From assembly GCA_024638905.1 (NCBI GenBank), contig JAHEJH010000011.1, forward strand, positions 1 to 29,046: DNA of 29,046 bases, in the 5' to 3' direction. Made by a program: the position numbers and the translations under genes. Positions 1 to 7,259 of the stretch are shown one piece after another (position 1 is the stretch's first letter; every line of letters begins with the position of its first letter). The notes beneath the pieces were generated by a model. That model was not told where the DNA came from, searched no databases, and worked only from the letters and a program-made list of their open reading frames with translations. Source of the stretch: Luminiphilus sp. Its GTDB lineage: Bacteria; Pseudomonadota; Gammaproteobacteria; Pseudomonadales; Halieaceae.

Positions 1-1763
1 AGCCGCATAATGGCCTGATAACCGCCGAAGGGCGCGCCAGTGCCATCCACCTCGACACTATGCCCCATTGCCCTGAGCTGCTCGACAGCCTCGGCCGGCA
101 CGCCCGGCTCAACCAACAGCGTCCCCAGTAGGTCTTCATCCACACCTGTGGGCTGACGCCCGCCGTCGTGATTAAAGCGCGCCGCGTCGCCCGCAGTCTG
201 CACGTCCATCCCGAAGTCGATGATATTCACCAGCACTTGTACATGCCCTTGCGGCTGCATCGCGCCGCCCATCAAGCCGAAGCTCATGAACGGTTCACCG
301 TCTTTCATGACAAACGCAGGGATGATGGTGTGAAACGGTCGCTTGCCCGGGGCATAGACATTGGGATGGCCCTCATCCAGAGAAAAAAGCTCGCCCCGGT
401 TCTGCAACATAAAACCGAGGCCGTCGGGCACAAGCCCCGTACCCATGCCGCGGTAGTTTGACTGAATGAGCGACACCATCATGCCCTCAGCATCGGCGAC
501 GGTGAGATAAGTGGTATCGCCCTCTCCCTCCAGCTTGGGCTCGCCCGGTCCAAATTCGGGGGTGGCCCGTTCGGGGTCAATCAGCGCAAACCGCTCCTTG
601 CCGTAGGCCTCTGATAACAGCGACTGGAGGGGTATATCCGCGAAGGCCGGATCGGCGTAATAGCGGGCTACGTCCTCAAAGGCCAAACGCTTGGCCTCCA
701 CCATGTAATGGAACGCCTCCGCCGAACCCCGAGGGTAGTCGCGTAAATCAATCTGCTTCAGGATATTGAGCATCTGCAGCGCCGCGAAGCCCTGTCCATT
801 GGGGGGCAATTCGTAAACGTCGTAGCCGTGGTAGTGAACGCTCCCCGGTGTGACCCATTCGCCCTCGTGGGCTGCGAGATCCGCAAGGCGCATGTCCGCG
901 CGGATCCGCCTGAAGTAGGCGTCCATCGCCTCGGCAAGCTCACCCTCGTAAAACGCGGCGCGGCCCTCCTCGCCCAGCAACTCCAGGGTGTTGGCAAGAT
1001 CCGGGTTGCGAAAGACGTCACCCGTCTGCGGCATTGTGCCGTCGGGGAACCAAATGGCGGCGGCGTTATCGAGCTCTTCGATGAGCGCTTCCTGCTCCTT
1101 AAACGCAGCAAGGTTGCGCCCAAAGTAGTAAGAAATGACAGGCGTGATAGCAAAACCCTCACGGGCGTAGCGCACCGTCGGGGCCAACACATCCGACATG
1201 GGCAACTTACCGAACCGCTCGTGGGCGGCGAACCAGCCGTCTACCGTTCCGGGCACCGTCACAGGTAATGACCCCCGCTGCGGCATGCCGAGCATCTCGT
1301 CGGGCATGACACCGCTCTCGCGCAGCGCCGCAATTTGGGTTTTTAGATCAGCCAGTGATCGGCCCAGCGGCGCACGACCCGAACCGTTGTAACCGTAAAG
1401 TTGCTCAGTCTTGGGGTCCCAGATAATGAAAAAGATGTCGCCGCCAATACCGTTTCCCGTGGGCTCCATTAAGCCAAGGGCTGCATTGGCCGCAATCGCG
1501 CCATCGAGGGCCGACCCGCCCTGCTTGAGAATGTCTATGGCAATTTGTGAGGCGAGTGGATGCGCGGTGGCTGCCATGCCATTAAGCCCATACACAGCGC
1601 TACGACTCCAGTTGACGGCATCCGGGCGTCCACCGCCGCCGAGTTTCGCAGAGGCTTCAGCGTTGTCATCTTTCGCATTCAATGAGTGACCAGTGCACCC
1701 CAATAGACAGACACTCAAAATGGCAACTGACAGGTAGTGATAAAGCATCATGCCCGGGCGCAT
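1..1763 (-). CDS. ggt: gamma-glutamyltransferase lipoprotein, 3' end cut by window edge
   Basis: This Ntn hydrolase cleaves gamma-glutamyl bonds (glutathione, gamma-glutamyl peptides) and transfers the glutamyl group to water or amino acids. The reading frame is open for 587 codons and runs off the left edge without a stop, so only the last few residues are missing. The start is taken at ATG 1763; in-frame ATGs at 1751 and 1748 are alternatives, and a TAA lies two codons upstream of 1763. The N-terminus is a type II signal peptide with lipobox LLGC, so the product should be a periplasm-facing lipoprotein rather than the usual soluble form. The autoprocessing motif GDTTYLTVADAEG is present; the nucleophile is expected to be Thr417, which would split the precursor into large and small subunits. 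The small subunit has MGGAMQPQGHVQ, typical of the YwrD-like branch. It lies 110 bp behind the kinase gene on the same strand. No terminator or convincing promoter was found in that gap, so co-transcription is possible. Confidence 0.95.
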   Translation of the reverse strand, partial: MRPGMMLYHYLSVAILSVCLLGCTGHSLNAKDDNAEASAKLGGGGRPDAVNWSRSAVYGLNGMAATAHPLASQIAIDILKQGGSALDGAIAANAALGLMEPTGNGIGGDIFFIIWDPKTEQLYGYNGSGRAPLGRSLADLKTQIAALRESGVMPDEMLGMPQRGSLPVTVPGTVDGWFAAHERFGKLPMSDVLAPTVRYAREGFAITPVISYYFGRNLAAFKEQEALIEELDNAAAIWFPDGTMPQTGDVFRNPDLANTLELLGEEGRAAFYEGELAEAMDAYFRRIRADMRLADLAAHEGEWVTPGSVHYHGYDVYELPPNGQGFAALQMLNILKQIDLRDYPRGSAEAFHYMVEAKRLAFEDVARYYADPAFADIPLQSLLSEAYGKERFALIDPERATPEFGPGEPKLEGEGDTTYLTVADAEGMMVSLIQSNYRGMGTGLVPDGLGFMLQNRGELFSLDEGHPNVYAPGKRPFHTIIPAFVMKDGEPFMSFGLMGGAMQPQGHVQVLVNIIDFGMDVQTAGDAARFNHDGGRQPTGVDEDLLGTLLVEPGVPAEAVEQLRAMGHSVEVDGTGAPFGGYQAIMR

Positions 1764-1873
1764 CCATTAGCTTTTGAGCGTTGCATGATAGGCGATATCC
1801 ATACAATGCGCGTGGCGAGCGTTGGCGGCAATGGGCTCCCAGCATTGGTCGATTGAGGATGACCGGGTAGGCG

Positions 1874-3433
1874 CTACTGGGCAGTCAGTTGTCGCTCGAA
1901 CAGCGACTTCAGCTTGCCATACAGGGGGCGATACTGACCCTTATAGAGCGCTTGGTAGCGCTCGGTCACATCGGGATTGGGTGTGGTGCGATGTGTCTCG
2001 CCCGCCATTGCCTCGCCGGCCGCGGCAATAGAGGAATACCAACCCACCGCCGCGGCACCCACCATCGCGGCGCCCCGGCCACTGGCCTCGCAGTCATCAA
2101 AGCGCTCCACCGGCAGGTTCAAAACATCCGCCACAATCTGCGCGACCTGATCACTCTGCGCACCACCACCAGACAGGCGAATACACGAGATGGGTGTTTT
2201 GGTTCGGCGCTCAATACGCTCTTTGCCCGAACGTAAAGCGAAGGCCAAACCCTCGATCAACGCGCGATAAACGTGCGCGCGGGTATGAAAATCCTTGAAT
2301 CCGATAATGCTGCCGCGCCCTTCGGGGCCTGTTTCACCTAAAACCGGGTTCCAGAAAGGTTGAAGCACCAAACCACCGGCGCCGGATTCAGTCTGGGCCA
2401 ATAGCTCGTCGAGTAGCGTTTCCGCCGGGACACCGCGCTCTGTAGCCTGCCGTCGCTCGGATTCGCCAAACTGCTCGAGAAACCAGCTCACCATCCAGAA
2501 ACCGCGAAACACCTGAATTTCAGTGTTGAAATGCTCGGGGAGGGCTGCCGGATAGGCCGGCATGAATGGCACCACCTCGACATAGCGAGATCGAGTCGTA
2601 TTGATCGTGGCGGTGGTACCGCAGGATACGCTGGCAATGTCCGCCTCGAGGGCGCCCACCCCAAGCACCTCACAGGCCTTGTCCGCGGCACCGGCGATCA
2701 CTGGCGCACCCTCTGGTATACCGGTCGCCTCGGCTGCATCAGCCGTGATCGCGCCCAGTGGCTCTCCTACCGCGGCGAGGGCGGGCAGCATATAGCGCTT
2801 GATGGCCATGCTGTGCCATTTCCAATCGGAATCGGCGCACCAATCCTGTTTTTTGAAATCAAAGGGCACATAACCTACCTGACTACCCGCACTGTCTTTG
2901 AATTCGCCGGTCAGCCGGTAATTCAGATAACCAGAAAGCAGCAGAAAGTGTGCGGTTTGTGCCAGCAGCTCGGGCTGATGCCGCTCAAGCCAGTTGGCTT
3001 CGGCCTCTGCCTCAAGATTCTCGACAATCGGCCGGATGCGAAGCAGCGCAAAGAGCACTCGCCAGATCCACGGCAGCCGTCCGCGCGGAGGGGATCGGCG
3101 CTGGTCTGTCCAGATGATGGCGGGCCGTAGCGGTCGCCCCCTCTCATCGAGGTTAATTACCGTGGCACGCTGTGTCGTGATCACAACCGCCGCGATCTCC
3201 GAGGGGTCGACTCCTTGCGCCCATAATCCCCGGCAACTGGAGGTCAGCAGTGTCCAGAAACCCTCCACATCATGTTCGGTCCAACCGGGCTCGGGGTGCT
3301 GATACTGATCAATCGGCAACTGGTGTTTCGCGAGGCACTCTCCAGACTGTTTGTACGCCAGCGCGCGAACGCTCTGGGTGCCAAAATCGATCGCCAGAAT
3401 CAGAGAGGGTTGACTGGCTAACGACCCGTTCAC
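1874..3433 (-). CDS. FGGY-family carbohydrate kinase, probably glycerol or related polyol
   Basis: This ATP-dependent kinase of the FGGY (hexokinase/actin fold) family has 519 residues, the usual length. The N-terminal domain opens with phosphate-1 motif LAIDFGTQSVRALAY (about residues 13-27) and contains IIWTDQR, the family substrate-side motif. The C-terminal domain has the GCGTT-like SVSCGTTATI stretch, the adenosine-site motif RLSGGGAQSD, and a final EASGRGAAMVGAAA segment. It is more divergent than canonical GlpK, so the substrate is inferred from context: the two upstream genes encode glycerol-3-phosphate dehydrogenase and a DHAP-related flavoenzyme. The start is GTG at 3433, only 13 bp after the stop of the upstream gene, and the ribosome site is weak, so translation is probably coupled. 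Other sugar or polyol substrates (xylulose, erythritol, glyceraldehyde) cannot be excluded. Confidence 0.9.
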   Translation of the reverse strand: MNGSLASQPSLILAIDFGTQSVRALAYKQSGECLAKHQLPIDQYQHPEPGWTEHDVEGFWTLLTSSCRGLWAQGVDPSEIAAVVITTQRATVINLDERGRPLRPAIIWTDQRRSPPRGRLPWIWRVLFALLRIRPIVENLEAEAEANWLERHQPELLAQTAHFLLLSGYLNYRLTGEFKDSAGSQVGYVPFDFKKQDWCADSDWKWHSMAIKRYMLPALAAVGEPLGAITADAAEATGIPEGAPVIAGAADKACEVLGVGALEADIASVSCGTTATINTTRSRYVEVVPFMPAYPAALPEHFNTEIQVFRGFWMVSWFLEQFGESERRQATERGVPAETLLDELLAQTESGAGGLVLQPFWNPVLGETGPEGRGSIIGFKDFHTRAHVYRALIEGLAFALRSGKERIERRTKTPISCIRLSGGGAQSDQVAQIVADVLNLPVERFDDCEASGRGAAMVGAAAVGWYSSIAAAGEAMAGETHRTTPNPDVTERYQALYKGQYRPLYGKLKSLFERQLTAQ

Positions 3434-3446
3434 AAGTCAGGTGCTC

Positions 3447-4853
3447 TCAGTCCGCGTCTGTGAGTGGCAGCAAATTGCCGGGGTTAAGGATGCCCTGCGG
3501 GTCGATCGCCTGCTTGAGCTTGCGTAGCAGCGCGAGCCCGTTGTCACCCAGGTCATGATGCAGATAGTCACGCCTGAGGCGCCCTGACCCATGATGATGA
3601 GCGATGCCACCGCCTGCCTTAGCCGTCGCTGTGAGAGCCTGATCCCAACTTTCAAGATAGCGATCGCCCATCACCGAAGCGTCCTCTGGCATGCAGGCAA
3701 AAGTGAAGTACAGATTAATACCCGAGCGATAGACATGAGAACTATGTGCCGAGGCATTGACACAATCCGGTACCGTCTTGAGTGCAGCGACTACATCCTT
3801 GTAAATCGCATCGATCTGGCTCCAGGTGCCCGATACTTCAATGGTGTCAGCGATCAAACCCTGCTCCAACAAGTCCCGCCACTCGGGCACAGTGTTGCGA
3901 TGACCCATCCAGCCCTCTGCGGCCGCGGCATCAGCGGGCTTGAGCCCCAAATGGGCCATGATTGATTCGACAGCGACGACCTCGGCGTCTACTCGCGAAG
4001 CAGGCCCCTCGTGTACCAGCAGGATCAGACACTGCTCATCTCGCACGGAGTCCGGAAACAGTCGCGCTACTTCGGAAGCGTCGTACTGCCTCATCACAGG
4101 TGGTCGCCAGTCTTGCTGCACGATCTCGCGCTGGGCACGAAACCCTGATGCCATATCAGCGCAGTACCACGCGCTGAAGCGTCGCGTTTCTGGTTGCCGT
4201 CGCAACGATAAAGTGACTGACGTCACCACGCCATGGGTACCCTCTGCCCCCAATGCCAGATGCCGGAGGTCAGGACCGGATGCCGCACGTGGCGCCTTAC
4301 CCAATGTCACTATCTCACCATCGGGCAGGACCATATCGAGGGCGTAGACGATGTCTTCAATATTGCCGTAAGCAGTCGAAAATTGGCCGGAGGCGCGGGT
4401 CGAAATCCATCCGCCGACCGAGCTAATACCAATCGATTGTGGCCAATGGCCAATAGTCAGCCCTCGCTCCGCGACAGCCTCCTCCGCGACGAGTCCGTTG
4501 ATACCCGCTTCGACGGTGAGGAGCAGGTTTTCCTCGTCGATCGACAGCACCTGATCCATTGCGCTCATATCGATCAGGATCTGATCGGGGCGCGGCTCGA
4601 CACCACCACATACACCGCTCCCCAGCCCCCAGGGCACCATCGGAATATTATGCTCGGCGGCAAAGCGCACCACCGACTGCACGTCTCTCGAATCACGCGG
4701 GCGAACAACGCAAGCGGGCGCGTCCAACACCTCCCCCTGCCAGTCCTGCCAGTGTTTCAGGCACCACCGATCGAAACGATGCGCGGCGAGAATCTCGGCA
4801 TCGGCCGACACCTGCTCAGTACCAATCAGTTCAGCCAGCTGCGCGGCAATCAT
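3447..4853 (-). CDS. alkyl-dihydroxyacetonephosphate synthase-like FAD enzyme
   Basis: This 468-residue flavoprotein of the VAO/PCMH family has an FAD_binding_4 domain in its first half and an FAD-oxidase_C domain in its second. Several stretches match eukaryotic AGPS closely: GGWISTRASG followed by YGNIEDIV (147-169), ALGAEGTHGVVT, DTIEVSGTWSQI (about 337-348), and the tyrosine/histidine end HHHGSGRLR (419-427) with the triple histidine used in AGPS catalysis. AGPS replaces the acyl chain of acyl-DHAP by a fatty alcohol to make an ether bond. No peroxisomal leader is present. The start at ATG 4853 is chosen because AAGGAG sits six bases upstream; the frame stays open for 92 more codons, but those run antisense-style through the end of glpD. 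It overlaps glpD by 23 bp and ends 13 bp before the kinase, so the three are one operon. The family assignment is firm. The reaction in this organism is inference: ether-lipid synthesis or a related oxidation. Confidence 0.9.
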   Translation of the reverse strand: MIAAQLAELIGTEQVSADAEILAAHRFDRWCLKHWQDWQGEVLDAPACVVRPRDSRDVQSVVRFAAEHNIPMVPWGLGSGVCGGVEPRPDQILIDMSAMDQVLSIDEENLLLTVEAGINGLVAEEAVAERGLTIGHWPQSIGISSVGGWISTRASGQFSTAYGNIEDIVYALDMVLPDGEIVTLGKAPRAASGPDLRHLALGAEGTHGVVTSVTLSLRRQPETRRFSAWYCADMASGFRAQREIVQQDWRPPVMRQYDASEVARLFPDSVRDEQCLILLVHEGPASRVDAEVVAVESIMAHLGLKPADAAAAEGWMGHRNTVPEWRDLLEQGLIADTIEVSGTWSQIDAIYKDVVAALKTVPDCVNASAHSSHVYRSGINLYFTFACMPEDASVMGDRYLESWDQALTATAKAGGGIAHHHGSGRLRRDYLHHDLGDNGLALLRKLKQAIDPQGILNPGNLLPLTDAD

Positions 4854-6459
4854 CGCCTGCTCCTTGCGTTGTCGTGCTCGCCTGAAAATCCGCTCGACTG
4901 GCGCGATCAATGTCGTGGCAGTTCCCGATTTCCATCGCTTTTCGGGCGTCATCCCAACCCAGTAATTCAGCCATTGCCATGGCTGCCTGATGCAGGACGG
5001 GTAAGCCCGCGCCCTCGTCAAACCACGCCCGGCTGCTCCGCCGCGCCCAATAATCCTCGAGTCGCAGAGCACCTTCCTTTTGCACGGCCTGCCGTACCTC
5101 GGCTGCCACCAGTGCTTCTTCGCCAGCACTGCCGGTAAGACTCAGCGCTTCCGCGCCGTATAAACGCGCTAGCCGCTCCGCCTGAACATCGCCAATGCCT
5201 GTGAGGTCGCTGGCGAGCACTACAGCATTGCCCCCCGGCAATGGGATATCTGCCGTGGTGCAGGGCTTCCCTACAAAGCCATGGTTCTCGATGACCGTAT
5301 CGACAATGCGCTCTGCCATGGCGCGGTAGGCCGACAATTTGCCACCGCCCACAGAGAGCAGACCACTGGGCGAGGTCCAGACTTCGTCCCTGCGCGACAG
5401 CTCCTTGGAGGCACGGCCGGAGCCATCACCCACCAAAGGTCGGATACCGGACCAGACGGACACAATGCGATCTGGGGACAGCGTCGCCGCGGGCATCGCC
5501 CTCTGCGTCGTAGCCAGTAGATAACTGACATCCTGATCGGTCACCGGTGGCCAGTATTCGTATTCCGGGTGGTAGTCATCTGTGGTCCCTATGTAGGTGT
5601 AATGCCCCAGCGGCACGGCAAAGATTCGCCGCGCGTCCGGGGTACGCATCACAACCGTATTGCGAACGGGTAGATCGGCATGGTCAAACACCAAATGTAC
5701 GCCCCGACTCAAAGCCAATCTGGGTGCCTGCGGTTGCTCTAATCCGCAGACTTGATCCACCCAGGGACCGGCCGCATTCACGACTGCCCGGGCTTGGATC
5801 GTCACTTCGTGATTTTCGCCAGGCAAGGTCGAAGTGGCCTCGACACTGAATGTCTGATCCTGGCGGATGTTAGTGGCCTTTAGATAAGTCGCCACAGTCG
5901 CACCGTGATCGATCGCGGAGCGCACCGTCGCCACAGTGAGCCGCGAGTCATCAGTCAGAAATTCGGGGTAGACCACCGCGCCGTTGAGTCGTGACCGCTC
6001 GATCAGCGGCTCTTTTTCAGCGAGTTCGTCTCGTGACCACACTTCGTGATAATCAGCTCGCTCGACACCACCCAGTCGTTCATAGGCCCACAGTGCCGCC
6101 CTGAGCATGAGCTTGCTACGCACGCTGCCGGTCGGAATCACGTAAGGCGTTTTCTGCGCCAAATGGGGCGCGATCCGGTGCAGGGTGGCACGCTCAGAAG
6201 CAGACTCTTTCACGACTGCCACATCACCCGCGACCAGATAGCGCAAACCGCCGTGAATCATCTTCGAGCTGCGACTGGAGGTGCCGCTGGCGAGATCCTG
6301 CGCTTCAATCAGTGCCACAGACAATCCCCGCATGGCGGCGTCTCTCGCCACGCCGGCGCCGGTTATCCCACCGCCAATCACCAGCAGATCGAAGCACTGG
6401 TCTGTGAATGCCCTTAGCGATGCGGCGCGGTGGGTCTGGTTAAAATCTTGTGGTGTCAT
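4831..6459 (-). CDS. glpD: aerobic glycerol-3-phosphate dehydrogenase
   Basis: This FAD-linked enzyme oxidises sn-glycerol-3-phosphate to DHAP and feeds electrons to quinone at the inner membrane face. The 542-residue protein has the Rossmann FAD motif VIGGGITGAG (27-36), then the GlpD signature SSRSSKMIHGGLRYL (61-75), the central DAO domain with NAAGPWVDQV, the C-terminal FAD-site motif SVWSGIRPLVGD and VGGGKLSAYR, and a DAO_C domain that includes LEDYWARRSSRAWFDEGAG. Length and order agree with GlpD. The start is ATG 6459, preceded by GGGGGA about five bases upstream. It is the first gene of a minus-strand operon with the AGPS-like flavoenzyme and the FGGY kinase. It is divergent from a Crp/Fnr-type regulator, with paired inverted repeats in the 90-bp gap, suggesting that the regulator controls it. 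Confidence 0.96.
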   Translation of the reverse strand: MTPQDFNQTHRAASLRAFTDQCFDLLVIGGGITGAGVARDAAMRGLSVALIEAQDLASGTSSRSSKMIHGGLRYLVAGDVAVVKESASERATLHRIAPHLAQKTPYVIPTGSVRSKLMLRAALWAYERLGGVERADYHEVWSRDELAEKEPLIERSRLNGAVVYPEFLTDDSRLTVATVRSAIDHGATVATYLKATNIRQDQTFSVEATSTLPGENHEVTIQARAVVNAAGPWVDQVCGLEQPQAPRLALSRGVHLVFDHADLPVRNTVVMRTPDARRIFAVPLGHYTYIGTTDDYHPEYEYWPPVTDQDVSYLLATTQRAMPAATLSPDRIVSVWSGIRPLVGDGSGRASKELSRRDEVWTSPSGLLSVGGGKLSAYRAMAERIVDTVIENHGFVGKPCTTADIPLPGGNAVVLASDLTGIGDVQAERLARLYGAEALSLTGSAGEEALVAAEVRQAVQKEGALRLEDYWARRSSRAWFDEGAGLPVLHQAAMAMAELLGWDDARKAMEIGNCHDIDRASRADFQASTTTQGAGDDCRAAG

Positions 6460-6468
6460 GCATCCCCC

Positions 6469-6485
6469 AAATTGATCTCCAATTT
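6469..6485. promoter_or_regulatory. perfect inverted repeat near glpD start
   Basis: AAATTG-N5-CAATTT is a perfect 6+5+6 palindrome lying 10 to 26 bases upstream of the glpD start codon. At that position it could block glpD translation or transcription, or act as an operator half of the divergent promoter pair. Function is inferred from position and symmetry only. Confidence 0.35.
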
Positions 6486-6507
6486 AACAGCCCCATCGCA
6501 GATTAAA

Positions 6508-6523
6508 TGTCTAAAATATGACA
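6508..6523. promoter_or_regulatory. candidate Crp/Fnr-family operator between glpD and regulator
   Basis: TGTCTAAAATATGACA is a 16-bp dyad of the form TGTC-N8-GACA, with the same outer TGT-N10-ACA spacing as Crp-family sites (TGTGA-N6-TCACA). It sits in the middle of the 90-bp divergent gap, immediately beside the gene for a Crp/Fnr-type protein, so autoregulation plus control of glpD is the simplest reading. The inner core TAAAAT could also serve as a -10 element of the plus-strand gene. Confidence 0.45.
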
Positions 6524-6549
6524 ATCTTATTAAGTGAGGCCAGCGCAAC

Positions 6550-7254
6550 ATGAGACAGGAGCTTCCGACCACAGAGCTGGTTCAATTTTTGGGCAAGCTA
6601 CCGGTTTTTGAACGACTTAATCTTGAGCAGCGCTCTGCTTTGCTTGATCAATGCCGGCTACATTCACTCGAACAAAGGGAGGTGATGCAGGCAGCCGGAG
6701 ATCCTCATCATCACCTGTGGATCATTGTGACGGGCGAAATCGCTATGGTGGCCAACTCTGAAGACGGTGATGAACTGACTCTGGCGATATTCGGTCCCGG
6801 CAGCACTTCGAGCTGGATCGCGCTCTTTCACGACACACCTGCAGAGCGCAATCTGATCGGCAGCGCTGCAAGCCATATTTTAGGCTTACCGCGCAAAGTC
6901 GCCCTGCAGCTCCTCGAGGATCATCCCGCGCTGTACCCAGTGGTACTGAAGATTGAAGCTAATCGCTTTCGTGCGGCACTGAATTTGCAGCAACATAATC
7001 TAGTGAGAGAACGCCCCCGCCGCGTAGCGGGTCTCTTACTGATGCTTCTCGAAATGAGCGGCGATGGCCGCCAGTCCAACACCATTCGGCTCACCTCACA
7101 GCAACTCGCAAAAATGGCACATTGCTCCAGGCAGTCACTCTTCGAGGCAGTTAAGAAATTGACCGAGCATGGTGCGGTTAATCAGCGATATGGGGAAATT
7201 GAAATTACCGATATTCCAAAATTGAGGTCTCTATATCGGGGCGCTGCCAGCTAA
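6550..7254 (+). CDS. Crp/Fnr-family transcriptional regulator
   Basis: This 234-residue regulator has an N-terminal cyclic-nucleotide-binding beta-roll (about residues 15-130, with WIIVTGEIAMVANSEDG and FGPGSTSS), a long dimer helix (about 135-170), and a C-terminal winged helix-turn-helix with LTSQQLAKMAHCSRQSLFEA (181-200). The phosphate-binding cassette has ERNL where cAMP-binding Crp has the E/RS pattern, so canonical cAMP binding is doubtful. The cluster of N-terminal cysteines that holds the Fnr iron-sulfur cluster is absent; the only cysteines are Cys35 and Cys192. It is divergent from the glpD operon and is the natural candidate to regulate it. GAGG lies about ten bases before the ATG. 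Its stop is five bases from the stop of the convergent deacylase gene, with no terminator between them. Effector and sign of regulation are unknown. Confidence 0.93.
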   Translation: MRQELPTTELVQFLGKLPVFERLNLEQRSALLDQCRLHSLEQREVMQAAGDPHHHLWIIVTGEIAMVANSEDGDELTLAIFGPGSTSSWIALFHDTPAERNLIGSAASHILGLPRKVALQLLEDHPALYPVVLKIEANRFRAALNLQQHNLVRERPRRVAGLLLMLLEMSGDGRQSNTIRLTSQQLAKMAHCSRQSLFEAVKKLTEHGAVNQRYGEIEITDIPKLRSLYRGAAS

Positions 7255-7259
7255 TACCG

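Noticed and set aside
168..1689. Several plus-strand open frames across the gamma-glutamyltransferase region
   Set aside because: They are antisense to a continuous 587-codon frame with full family motifs; their translations are low-complexity and match nothing.
1764..1873. Possible promoter or terminator between the kinase and gamma-glutamyltransferase genes
   Set aside because: No stem with T run and no -35/-10 pair with proper spacing could be found.
4854..5129. 92-codon N-terminal extension of the AGPS-like gene
   Set aside because: It overlaps glpD in another frame, is Arg/Trp-rich, and the AAGGAG site marks ATG 4853 as the real start.
4233..5138. 301-codon plus-strand open frame opposite glpD and the AGPS-like gene
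   Set aside because: It is antisense to two overlapping genes with clear motifs; the His/Arg/Pro-rich translation is typical of shadow frames.
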